Below, piece by piece: positions 47,978 to 57,277 of a DNA stretch of 64,000 bases; within the stretch, counting starts at the first letter, position 1; each line of letters opens with the position of its first letter. This DNA is from Actinokineospora pegani. GTDB lineage: Bacteria; Actinomycetota; Actinomycetes; Mycobacteriales; Pseudonocardiaceae. The stretch spans positions 1-64,000 of the forward strand of contig NZ_WHOL01000113.1 of assembly GCF_009745975.1 (NCBI RefSeq), written 5' to 3'. The notes under the pieces are model-generated. The model saw only the letters and a list, made by a program, of their open reading frames with translations. It made no database searches and had not been told where the DNA came from. The translations under genes were made by a program, and so were the position numbers.

Positions 47978-49231
47978 GTGTCGGAGGACCTCACCGGGCG
48001 TCGCCTTGGCCATTACCGCATCGACGGGGTGCTGGGTAAGGGCGGCATGAGCGTGATGTACCGGGCCACCGACATCAGGCTCGGCCGCCGCGTCGCCCTC
48101 AAGGTCATCGCCGAGCACCTGACCGAGGACCCCGAGTTCCGCGAGCGCTTCGTGGACGAGGCGCGCAACACCTCGGCGATCGACCACGCGAACGTGGTGC
48201 CCCTCTACGACTTCGGTGAGGTCGACGGGCTGCTCTACATCGCGATGCGGCTGGTCGACGGGTCGGACATGGCCAGCCTGATCAAGGAAGGCCCGATGAC
48301 GCCGCAGCGCGCGTTGGGCCTGCTCAGCCAGGTGGCCGAGGCGCTGGACAACCTGCACGAGCGCGGGCTGGTGCACCTCGACGTCAAGCCGGCGAACGTG
48401 CTGGTGACCACCCGGGAGTCCGCCACCGAGCACATCTACCTCGCCGACTTCGGCCTCACCCGGCGCGGCGCGACCGGGCACCGCACGCGCGGCGGTGACT
48501 TCCTCGGGTCGCCGACCTACGCCGCGCCCGAGCACCTGCGCGGTGAGCCGGTCGACGGCCGCACCGACCAGTACTCGCTGGCCTGCGTGCTGTTCGCCTG
48601 CCTGGCCGGGCGCCCGCCGTTCCAGGGGCAGGTGCCCGAGGTCATCCAGGGCCACCTCAACCGCGAGCCCCCGTCGCTGCTCGAGCACGTGCAGCAGCTC
48701 CCGCCCGCGATCGAGGAGGTCATCCGGCGCGGCATGGCCAAGAGCCCGCAGCAGCGCTACGCCACCTGCCGCGAGCTGGTCGCCGCCGCCCGCGGCGCCC
48801 TGACCAACGTGCCGCCGCGCCCGCAGCAGCAGCAGCAGCCGATGACCGCCCCCGTCCAGCAGGTGCACCACCAGCCGCACCCGAGCCAGCAGCAGCCCCG
48901 GCCGCAGCAGTTCCCGCCGAACCGCCAAGCGCCCTCGCAGGCCGACCCGGTGCGGCTGCGCCCGCCCGCGCCCGCGGGCAGCACGGCCTTCGGCGCGGAG
49001 AGGTCCGGCACGCGGTGGATCGCGCCGGTGCTGGTCGGCGTGGTCGCGATCACCGCGATCGTGCTGGTCGTGGTGTTCCTCGCCGGCTCCGGCGGGGACG
49101 GTGGTGGCGGTGGCGGGGAGTCCCCGGCGCCGTCGATCCCGGTCGGCACCGGGGGCGGCGAGCCGTCCGACGGGCCGAGCAGCACGCGCCGGACGCTGCC
49201 CCCGTCCATCACGATCATCCCGACCGGCTGA
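47978..49231 (+). CDS. Ser/Thr protein kinase with HLD catalytic loop and membrane anchor
   Basis: A 417-aa Hanks-type kinase. P-loop LGKGGMSVMYRA, Lys in VALKVIAEHL, DFG in LADFGLTRR, APE region SPTYAAPEHL. The catalytic loop reads VHLDVKPANVLV: Leu replaces the usual Arg of HRD, so activation-loop phosphorylation may not be needed. A Gln/Pro-rich linker (about 280-330) precedes a membrane helix (IAPVLVGVVAITAIVLVVVF) and a short Gly/Ser/Thr-rich outer tail. GTG 47978 start. Confidence 0.92.
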   Translation: MSEDLTGRRLGHYRIDGVLGKGGMSVMYRATDIRLGRRVALKVIAEHLTEDPEFRERFVDEARNTSAIDHANVVPLYDFGEVDGLLYIAMRLVDGSDMASLIKEGPMTPQRALGLLSQVAEALDNLHERGLVHLDVKPANVLVTTRESATEHIYLADFGLTRRGATGHRTRGGDFLGSPTYAAPEHLRGEPVDGRTDQYSLACVLFACLAGRPPFQGQVPEVIQGHLNREPPSLLEHVQQLPPAIEEVIRRGMAKSPQQRYATCRELVAAARGALTNVPPRPQQQQQPMTAPVQQVHHQPHPSQQQPRPQQFPPNRQAPSQADPVRLRPPAPAGSTAFGAERSGTRWIAPVLVGVVAITAIVLVVVFLAGSGGDGGGGGGESPAPSIPVGTGGGEPSDGPSSTRRTLPPSITIIPTG

Positions 49232-49259
49232 CCCGTCCAGGGGCCTTCGACCTGCATTT

Positions 49260-49286
49260 CTTGCACTCGACCCTGTCGAGTGCTAA
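49260..49286. promoter_or_regulatory. CIRCE-like HrcA operator 1
   Basis: Half-sites CTTGCACTC and GAGTGCTAA separated by exactly 9 bp. The right half is consensus; the left matches 7 of 9 bases. It lies 133 bp before the groEL start. Confidence 0.85.
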
Positions 49287-49293
49287 ACCTGCA

Positions 49294-49320
49294 TTGGCAC
49301 TCGGGCACGTCGAGTGCCAA
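49294..49320. promoter_or_regulatory. CIRCE operator 2
   Basis: A perfect inverted repeat TTGGCACTC-N9-GAGTGCCAA, 7 bp after operator 1. The CIRCE consensus is TTAGCACTC-N9-GAGTGCTAA. Together the two sites predict HrcA repression and heat induction of groEL. Confidence 0.94.
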
Positions 49321-49337
49321 CCGCAAGGTCGGGATAG

Positions 49338-51041
<1,704 letters not shown>

Positions 51042-51065
51042 TCCACGTCTGAGGGTTTTTTCACT

Positions 51066-51104
51066 CCGGAGGCCCCGGACCGCGATGCGGTCCGGGGCCT
51101 CCGG
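51066..51104 (+). terminator. 18-bp-stem terminator after groEL
   Basis: CCGGAGGCCCCGGACCGC at 51066-51083 and its exact complement at 51087-51104, with a 3-nt loop GAT. A TTTTTT run lies just upstream rather than downstream. Confidence 0.9.
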
Positions 51105-51180
51105 CTGTGTCTGGACCACGGGCCCGACGCGCACGCGGGTGGCTCGGTGGCGCGGAAGGGGGAGCGCGCGTTATTCTCGG

Positions 51181-51252
51181 ATTTCTGCGCGCATGAAAAA
51201 AGACGCCCAAAATTGGCGTCCTGGATTTGATGATAAATCAGTTGGAGGGCGA
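51181..51252 (+). promoter_or_regulatory. AT-rich leader with small hairpin before the HelD-like gene
   Basis: This stretch is the most AT-rich around (GCATGAAAAAAGACGCC, GATTTGATGATAAATCAG). It contains GACGCC-CAAAATT-GGCGTC (51202-51220) and GATTTGATGATAAATC, a second imperfect dyad. The HelD-like frame stays open through it, but the coding signal and ribosome site suggest translation starts at 51253. It may be a regulatory leader. Confidence 0.5.
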
Positions 51253-53490
51253 TTGTCAACCGAGATCGGCGTCGAGCAGGAATACGTCTCGATGCTGTAC
51301 GCGCGCCTGGACGGGCTGCGTGCGGCCGCTGACCGCAGGCTGGCCACCGCGTTGGCGGAGAAGAGCAGCAGCACCACGTCGATGACCCAGCGCGACGCCG
51401 AGGTGGCCCACCACAGCACGGCGCTGGCGCAGTACGGCACCGTCGAGAATGGACTGTGCTTCGGCAGGCTGGACTTCACCGACGCCGGTCCGCGCTACAT
51501 CGGCCGCATCGGGCTGTTCGACGAGCAGGGCGACTACGACCCCCTGCTGATGGACTGGCGCGCCCCCGCCAGCAGGCCGTTCTACCTCGCCACCGCCGCC
51601 AACCCCGACGGCGTGCGCAGGCGCAGGCACATCCGCACCTCGCGCAGGCGGGTCACGGCCATCGACGACGAGGTGCTCGACCTCGCCAACGGCCAGGACG
51701 CGCACGAGGGCGTCACCGGGGAGGCGGCGCTGCTCTCGGCGCTCAACGCCAGCCGGACCGGCCGGATGTCCGACATCGTCGAGACCATCCAGGCCGAGCA
51801 GGACGAGATCATCCGCTCCGGGCTGACCGGTGTCCTGGTCGTGCAGGGCGGGCCGGGCACCGGCAAGACCGCCGTCGCGCTGCACCGGGCCGCCTACCTG
51901 CTCTACACCTTCCGCGAGCAGCTCTCCCGGCGCGGAGTGCTGGTCGTGGGGCCCAACCAGACCTTCCTCAAGTACATCGGGCAGGTCCTGCCCTCGCTCG
52001 GTGAGACCGGCGTGCTGCTGCGCACCGTCGGCGAGCTGTACCCGGGCGTGCGCGCGAGCAGACCCGAGCACCCCAGGGCCGCCGAGATCAAGGGCAGCCT
52101 GGACGTCCTCGACGCGCTGCGCCGCGCGGTGCACGACCGGCAGGTCGTTCCGGACGAGCCGGTGGTGCTCGTGGTCGAGCGCGAGGAACTGGTGCTCGAC
52201 GGGCCGACCGTGCTGGCCGCGCAGGACCGGGCGCGCCGCTCGCGGCTGCGGCACAACGCCGCGCGCCCGTTGTTCGCCGAGGCGATCGTCGCCGCGCTGG
52301 CCAAGCAGGAGGCCGACCGGCTGGGCGCGGAGTTCCTCGAGGAGGGGGACCTGGCCGACATCCGGCGCGAGCTGGCGGCCGACGACGAGGTGCGGGCCGC
52401 GATCGAGGAGCTGTGGCCGGAGCTGACCCCGCACAAGCTGCTCACCGACCTCTACGCCGACGAGTTCCGGCTCGAGTTCGCCTTCCCCGACCTCGACGCG
52501 GGCGACCGCGCCCTGCTCCGCCGCTCCCCGGGCTCCGGCTGGACCGAGGCCGACGCGCCGCTGTTGGACGAGGCCGCCGAGCTGCTGGGCATCGACGACC
52601 GGGTCAAGCGGGCCAAGGCCGCCCAGCGCCGCCGCGACGAGGAGGACTACGCCCAGGGCGTGCTCGACATCCTCCAGATGCAGGACGACGCCGACCCCGA
52701 CATCCTCACCGCCTACGACCTGATCGACGCCTCCCGACTGGCCGAGCGCAGCGAGGAGGAGGACCGCCGCACGGCCGCCGAGCGCGCCGCCGTCGACCGC
52801 GACTGGACCTTCGGCCACGTCATCGTCGACGAGGCCCAGGAACTCTCGGCGATGGCCTGGCGGGTGCTGATGCGCCGCTGCCCGACCCGCTCGATGACCC
52901 TGGTCGGCGACGTCGCCCAAACCGGCGACCTGGCAGGCTCAAGCGAGTGGTCGGACATCCTCGGCCGCTACGTCGAGGACCGCTGGCGCCAGACCGAGCT
53001 GACCGTCAACTACCGCACCCCCGCGGAGATCATGGTCGTCGCCGCGGCCGTGCTCGACGAGCTGGGCACCACGCTGACCCCGCCCTCATCGGTCCGCGAG
53101 ACCGGCATCGACCCCTGGCGCGTGCAGACCGACGACCTGGCGGGCGAGGCGGTGCGGCTGACCCGCGAACTGGCCGAGAACTCAGGAACCACCGCGGTCC
53201 TGGTCCCCGAATCGCTGGTCGACGAGATCGGCGACGCCGTGGCCGCCGCCGTGCCCGGAGCGGCGGTGGGGGAGCACCCGGAGCTGGAGAGCGCGGTGAC
53301 GGTGCTGACCGTGCGCCAGTCCAAGGGCCTGGAGTTCGACTCGGTGCTGCTGGTCGAGCCCGCCACCGTGCTGACCGAGTCCGCACGCGGCATGAACGAC
53401 CTCTACGTGGCCCTGACCCGCGCCACCCAACGCCTCGCCATCGTCCACACTGGACAAATCCCGCCAGTGCTGGACACGGTCAAGGCGTGA
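51253..53490 (+). CDS. HelD/HelR-like RNA polymerase-associated ATPase (UvrD-like superfamily 1)
   Basis: About 745 aa. The N-terminal coiled-coil region begins EQEYVSMLYARLDGLR; a domain with FGRLDFTDAGPRYIGRIGLFD and DWRAPASRPFYLA is diagnostic for HelD. Walker A is GGPGTGKTA, motif II is VDEAQELSAM, then QSKGLEFDSV and ALTRATQRLA. HelD proteins dislodge stalled RNA polymerase, and actinobacterial HelR variants give rifamycin tolerance. I found no rifamycin-associated promoter element. TTG 51253 is preceded by GGAGGG; ATG 51194 in the AT-rich leader would add 20 residues. Confidence 0.9.
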   Translation: MSTEIGVEQEYVSMLYARLDGLRAAADRRLATALAEKSSSTTSMTQRDAEVAHHSTALAQYGTVENGLCFGRLDFTDAGPRYIGRIGLFDEQGDYDPLLMDWRAPASRPFYLATAANPDGVRRRRHIRTSRRRVTAIDDEVLDLANGQDAHEGVTGEAALLSALNASRTGRMSDIVETIQAEQDEIIRSGLTGVLVVQGGPGTGKTAVALHRAAYLLYTFREQLSRRGVLVVGPNQTFLKYIGQVLPSLGETGVLLRTVGELYPGVRASRPEHPRAAEIKGSLDVLDALRRAVHDRQVVPDEPVVLVVEREELVLDGPTVLAAQDRARRSRLRHNAARPLFAEAIVAALAKQEADRLGAEFLEEGDLADIRRELAADDEVRAAIEELWPELTPHKLLTDLYADEFRLEFAFPDLDAGDRALLRRSPGSGWTEADAPLLDEAAELLGIDDRVKRAKAAQRRRDEEDYAQGVLDILQMQDDADPDILTAYDLIDASRLAERSEEEDRRTAAERAAVDRDWTFGHVIVDEAQELSAMAWRVLMRRCPTRSMTLVGDVAQTGDLAGSSEWSDILGRYVEDRWRQTELTVNYRTPAEIMVVAAAVLDELGTTLTPPSSVRETGIDPWRVQTDDLAGEAVRLTRELAENSGTTAVLVPESLVDEIGDAVAAAVPGAAVGEHPELESAVTVLTVRQSKGLEFDSVLLVEPATVLTESARGMNDLYVALTRATQRLAIVHTGQIPPVLDTVKA

Positions 53491-54571
53491 TCAACTGCGC
53501 TAGCTCTGACGGTACACCCTGCCGGAACTTCGTCTCGTCGAACTGGGCGTCGCCGGTGAAGGTCACCCCGCTGAACCGTGCTTCGCCGGTGAAGGCCGCT
53601 TCGTCGAAGCAGGTGCGCGCGGCAAAGGTCGCCCCCTCGAATTCGGCGTTGCCGGTGAAAGACGCGAGGGCGAACCTGGTGAAGCCGGTGAAGGTGGCCT
53701 CGCCGAAATCGGTGAAGCCGGTGAAGGCCACCTTCATGAACTCGACATCGCCGGTGAAGGTCGCATGGCCGAATCCGGCGTAGTCGGTGAAGGTCGCGTC
53801 CTCGAAGCCGGCGTCGCCGGTAAAGGTCGTCAACGTGAACTCGGCGCCGCCGGTGAAGGTTGCGCCGCTGAATTGGGCTTCGCGTACGCGGCACCGGGAA
53901 AGGCTGAAGTCGATGAGGATGGCCCTGGTGAGGTCGAGGTCGATATCGCTCCAGAACGTCGCGTTCGGTTTGTCGAGGTTGTGGCCGGGGACGAGGTGGT
54001 GGGAGAGGATGCGTTGCGCGGTGATGCGGACTTCGCGTTCCTGGACGCTCTCGCGGTGCTCGGTGCCCTCGGCGGCGCTGGGGAGGGTGAAGGGCATGCG
54101 CAGGTAGGCGCACAGCACGTTGACGATGGTCTGCCGCTGCTCGGCGTGGTCCTGGGCGAGCCGTTCCAGGGCGTAGAGTCCGCCGAGGCGGACCGGGGCC
54201 TTGTCTGAGCCGAGTTGCTCGACCGCCTTGGTGTAGAGCTCGGTGATCCGCTTGGCCAAGGAGTCCTCGCGCTGCAACTCATAGGCGCGGGCCACGTCCT
54301 CCTGGTCCCGCTCCTTCTGCCGCAGCCCGACCTCGGTCGAGTGCTGGCGCCGCCACGCCAGGTACAGCGCGAACAAGCCACCCCCGCCCAAGCCGAAGCT
54401 CAGCCCGGTGCGCAGCGCGTCCAACCGCGCCGTGACCAGCTTGTCCCCGCTCAACCCGGCGGTCCCGGCCCACCACAGCCACACCGTCAACGCCAGGGTG
54501 GCCGCCGCGATCGCGACGGCCACCCTGCCGATCAGCTTCTTCGACAACGGGGGCATCGGGGAATCCGTCAC
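53480..54571 (-). CDS. pentapeptide-repeat protein with N-terminal membrane helices
   Basis: A 363-aa protein. Two hydrophobic helices lie near 13-35 and 57-70. A helical region has LGGLYALERLAQDHAEQRQ, and from about 230 there are some 13 tandem repeats with consensus (A/T)-x-F-x-G (for example ATFTG, ASFTG, AAFTG), a quadrilateral beta-helix. The layout matches a common actinobacterial membrane-anchored pentapeptide family of unknown role. Its last 11 bp overlap the convergent HelD-like gene. It is not a gyrase-protecting Qnr type by layout. Confidence 0.88.
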   Translation of the reverse strand: MTDSPMPPLSKKLIGRVAVAIAAATLALTVWLWWAGTAGLSGDKLVTARLDALRTGLSFGLGGGGLFALYLAWRRQHSTEVGLRQKERDQEDVARAYELQREDSLAKRITELYTKAVEQLGSDKAPVRLGGLYALERLAQDHAEQRQTIVNVLCAYLRMPFTLPSAAEGTEHRESVQEREVRITAQRILSHHLVPGHNLDKPNATFWSDIDLDLTRAILIDFSLSRCRVREAQFSGATFTGGAEFTLTTFTGDAGFEDATFTDYAGFGHATFTGDVEFMKVAFTGFTDFGEATFTGFTRFALASFTGNAEFEGATFAARTCFDEAAFTGEARFSGVTFTGDAQFDETKFRQGVPSELAQLITP

Positions 54572-54610
54572 CCCCTCATCATCGCCTGAGAGGCCGCGCC
54601 TCGGAGCCGG

Positions 54611-55096
54611 TTACGCCAAGGAGATCGCGACCGCCTCGAGGTGGTTCATGGTGGTCTGCATGCCTGCCTCCATGCCCGAGGCGATGTGGAAGTCCCGGTG
54701 CTCGACGCAGGTGTGCTGCACCAGCACCGACAGCGTGGTGCGCCCGTCGACCTCGGTCAGGGTCAGCGTGTTGACCGCCTCGCCCTCCGGGGCGCCCTCG
54801 AACACCTCGGTCGACACGATCCGCTCGTTCGGCACGATCTCCCGGTACTCGCCGTGGAAGCCGACCACGAGCCCGCCCTCGGCGGTCATCACGTAGCGCC
54901 ACCGGCCGCCGACGCGCAGGTCGATCTCCGCCGAGTCGACCTTGCCCAGGTCGCCCGCCCACCAGCGCTCGACCAGTTCCGGTGTCGTCCACGCCCGGTA
55001 GACCAGGTGCTTGGGCGCGTCGAACTCGCGCGTGATGAGGATCTGGGTGTCGCTCGGGAGCGTCACCACTGCCGTGCCCTTAGTCGCCATCGCCAT
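54611..55096 (-). CDS. SRPBCC/AHSA1-family protein
   Basis: A 161-aa START-like fold protein of the activator-of-Hsp90-ATPase type. Marks: ITREFDAPKHLVYRAWTTPE, WWAGDLG, DLRVGGRWRYVM and the C-terminal GMEAGMQTTMNHLEAV. Such proteins bind hydrophobic ligands. It overlaps the upstream ArsR gene by 17 bp, a pairing that recurs widely and suggests ligand-linked regulation. ATG 55096 follows GGAGACGGGAC. Confidence 0.9.
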   Translation of the reverse strand: MAMATKGTAVVTLPSDTQILITREFDAPKHLVYRAWTTPELVERWWAGDLGKVDSAEIDLRVGGRWRYVMTAEGGLVVGFHGEYREIVPNERIVSTEVFEGAPEGEAVNTLTLTEVDGRTTLSVLVQHTCVEHRDFHIASGMEAGMQTTMNHLEAVAISLA

Positions 55097-55433
55097 GTCC
55101 CGTCTCCGCTTCCTTGAGTTCCGCCAGCACGTCGTCGAGGGCGTCGAAGCGCTTCGACCACGTGGTCTCGTACTTGCTGACCCAGTCGTGGATGGCGCGC
55201 AGGGGTTCGCCGTTGAGCCGGTAGAACCGCTGCCGCCCGTCCTCGCGGACCTCGACCAGGCCGACCTCGCGCAGCACCCGCAGGTGCTTGGACACCAGGG
55301 GCTGCACGACGCCCATCGCCTCGACCAGGTCGCCCACCGACCGCTCGCCCGCGGCGAGCAGGTCGAGGATCTCCCGCCGCCTCGGCTCCGCGACGGCGTT
55401 GAACGCGTCCGCTGTGGTCGCTGCCCTCGCCAT
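55080..55433 (-). CDS. ArsR-family transcriptional repressor
   Basis: A 117-aa winged-helix protein. AVAEPRRREILDLLAAGERSV leads into the recognition helix VVQPLVSKHLRVLREVGLV and the wing VREDGRQRFYRLN. No metal-binding ELCVCDL box is present, so it is of the non-metal AHSA1-associated subgroup. Upstream, CATACCCATATGGGTATG (55450-55467) is a near-perfect palindrome likely to be its own operator. Confidence 0.92.
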   Translation of the reverse strand: MARAATTADAFNAVAEPRRREILDLLAAGERSVGDLVEAMGVVQPLVSKHLRVLREVGLVEVREDGRQRFYRLNGEPLRAIHDWVSKYETTWSKRFDALDDVLAELKEAETGHGDGD

Positions 55434-55449
55434 GCCGGGAACATTACAT

Positions 55450-55467
55450 ACCCATATGGGTATGCGT
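55450..55467. promoter_or_regulatory. palindromic operator upstream of the ArsR/SRPBCC pair
   Basis: CATACCCATATGGGTATG is a perfect 18-bp palindrome in otherwise GC-rich DNA, 17 bp upstream of the arsR start. Its position and symmetry fit an autoregulatory ArsR site. Confidence 0.78.
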
Positions 55468-55547
55468 CAACCCCGAGGCTGACCCTGAGTCGGAAATCCG
55501 GGCTCGGCCCTGATGGCAGGCGGCGCTGGACAGCGCAGGCTGGGGGC

Positions 55548-55769
55548 ATGACGAACTACAGCGACACCGAGGTCCGCAAGCTGCGCCGCAGCCGCACCGA
55601 CAAGATGGTCGCCGGGGTCTGCGGTGGCTTGGCCAAGCAGTTCAAGGTCGACGCCGCACTGCTGCGGATCGTCCTCGTCGGCGCGACCCTGCTCGGGTTC
55701 GGCACCGGCGCTGTCATCTACCTGGCCTGCTGGCTGCTCATGCCCGAGGAGGAGCCGCCCGCCTACTGA
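55548..55769 (+). CDS. PspC domain-containing small membrane protein
   Basis: A 73-aa PspC-family protein. LRRSRTDKMVAGVCGGLAKQF is the family signature, followed by one helix (IVLVGATLLGFGTGAVIYLA) and the C-terminal WLLMPEEEP. PspC proteins act in envelope stress signalling. ATG 55548 follows GGGGG. Confidence 0.92.
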   Translation: MTNYSDTEVRKLRRSRTDKMVAGVCGGLAKQFKVDAALLRIVLVGATLLGFGTGAVIYLACWLLMPEEEPPAY

Positions 55770-56183
55770 CGCCCGGGTGGCCGAATGCTGCCACGGCCTG
55801 AATCTGCCGCGTTCGCGACGTATCCCGGGCCGGGGGCCGGTCTCTTAGTGGATGTCTGGAGAAACCGAGCGCCAGGGGGGGAAGCCGTGACCGAAGCCGT
55901 CTTGCCCTGGTCGAGCGTCGCGGTCGCCGGCGTTCGGGGCGTCCAGGGGCAGCGCACCGGAGTTCGGGGGGAGGCCGGGGGGACCGGCCGAGTCGAACAG
56001 ATCCCGGTGTGAGCGCGCCGCCGGGGACCGGGTGGGTCGGGGGGACCTGCCCGGGACCGGGGGCACTTCCGCGCGCCATGCCCCGCGGGGACACTCTTAG
56101 GGGGTGCCCGGTCGCGTCTTCGCGCGCGGTCCGGGCGCCACCTGGGAGAATGTCCCCGGACAACGGACTGTGAGGTGGGCGCG
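55770..56183. other. 414-bp intergenic region
   Basis: No supported gene. A 41-codon frame from GTG 55889, preceded by GGGGGGGAAG, encodes a Val/Gly-rich sequence without recognisable features, and I leave it uncalled. The stretch just before 56184 should carry the sigma-factor promoter. Confidence 0.4.
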
Positions 56184-56783
56184 GTGATCAGCGTGGTGGG
56201 GACCGACCCGCCCTGGAACGGGCTGCGGGGCGCCGAGAGGCACGCCGCGTGCCTGCTCGCGGCGCGGGAGGGCGACCGGACCGCGCTCGGCGTGATCGTG
56301 GCCGAGCTGTCCCCGCTGGTCTGGCACATCGCCAGGGGCGTGGGGCTGGACCGGGCCGCGGCGGAGGACGTCACCCAGCAGGTGTGGCTGTCGCTGCTGC
56401 GCAACCTGCACAGCCTGACCGAGCCCAGGGCGCTGGTCGGCTGGCTGGGCATCACCGCCAAGCGGGAGGCCGTGCGCACGCACAAGCGGACGGTCGCCCA
56501 GGTCGAGCTGACCCCGGAGGCCGCCGACCAGGTGGTCAGCAGCGAGCCGATGCCCGAGACGGAGTTGCTGCGCGGCGAGCGGGACCGGAAGCTGTGGAAG
56601 GCGTTCCACGCCCTGTCCCAGCGGTGCCAGGAGCTGCTGCGGCTGACCGTGCTCGACGGCCGCGCCGAGTACACCGGCGTGGCCGAGGCCATGAAGATGC
56701 CCAGGGGCAGCATCGGTCCGACCAGGGGCCGTTGCCTCAAGAACCTGCGCGACCGATACGAGGATGGGGACGGTGGCACGTGA
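56184..56783 (+). CDS. ECF-type RNA polymerase sigma factor
   Basis: A 199-aa sigma-70 family factor. Region 2 has GVGLDRAAAEDVTQQVWLSLLR and PRALVGWLGITAKREAVR; region 4 has LSQRCQELLRLTVLDGRAEYTGVAEAMKMPRGSIGPTRGRCLKNLR. No zinc anti-sigma gene follows; instead a 4-bp overlapping gene encodes a partner. GTG 56184 follows GAGGTGG. Confidence 0.92.
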   Translation: MISVVGTDPPWNGLRGAERHAACLLAAREGDRTALGVIVAELSPLVWHIARGVGLDRAAAEDVTQQVWLSLLRNLHSLTEPRALVGWLGITAKREAVRTHKRTVAQVELTPEAADQVVSSEPMPETELLRGERDRKLWKAFHALSQRCQELLRLTVLDGRAEYTGVAEAMKMPRGSIGPTRGRCLKNLRDRYEDGDGGT

Positions 56784-57271
56784 ACAACGAAGACGGGCGT
56801 GACGAGGACCTGCCCCCGGGCGAGTCCGCGCGCTGGCTCGCCGAGGTGGCGCACCTGGTGGACGACCTCGACCCAGTCCCGCCCGGCCTGGTCGAGCTGT
56901 GCCAGTTCGCCATCGACATCGAGGGCCTCGACGACGAAGTGGAGTTCGAGGCCCTCCGCCTCGCCGACGGCGCCCAGCTCGCTGGCGTGCGCGGCGACAG
57001 CCCCGGCGCCATCACCTTCTACGTCGGCGACCTCACCGTCATGGTCAACATCACCCGCACCGGCGAGCACCAGCGCATCGACGGCTGGCTCGTCCCCGCG
57101 GGCGAGCACGGCGTCGAGGTCCGCGTGGTCGACCACGACACCGCCAACACCACCGCCGACGAGGGCGGCCGCTTCGTGCTGACCGAGGTCCCCCGCGGCA
57201 CCACCCAGATCCGGGTCAACCTCGCGGGCGGGCGCCCGCGCACCGTGGTGACCCCGGCGATCGTCTTCTGA
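56780..57271 (+). CDS. sigma-factor partner protein, carboxypeptidase-regulatory-like domain
   Basis: A 163-aa acidic soluble protein. The N-terminal third is helical (LAEVAHLVDDLDPVPPGLVELCQFAID), and the C-terminal half resembles an Ig-like or carboxypeptidase-regulatory fold (GEHGVEVRVVDHDTANTTADEGGRFVLTEVPRGTTQIRVNL). No membrane helix or zinc anti-sigma motif. It is translationally coupled to the ECF gene by GTGA, so I infer it modulates that factor. Actinobacteria often have such pairs near CHAT-protease genes, but none is here. Confidence 0.75.
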   Translation: MNNEDGRDEDLPPGESARWLAEVAHLVDDLDPVPPGLVELCQFAIDIEGLDDEVEFEALRLADGAQLAGVRGDSPGAITFYVGDLTVMVNITRTGEHQRIDGWLVPAGEHGVEVRVVDHDTANTTADEGGRFVLTEVPRGTTQIRVNLAGGRPRTVVTPAIVF

Positions 57272-57277
57272 CCGGTC

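Noticed and set aside
48820..48840. CAG-type triplet run inside the second kinase gene
   Set aside because: It simply encodes the Gln/Pro-rich linker common in membrane Ser/Thr kinases and is too short to count as a notable repeat.
51110..51252. Search for a rifamycin-associated element upstream of the HelD-like gene
   Set aside because: I could not find the expected 19-bp inverted repeat, so rifamycin-inducible control is not supported.
55889..56012. A 41-codon frame with a strong GGGGGGGAAG upstream
   Set aside because: Too short and featureless; likely a chance frame in GC-rich DNA.
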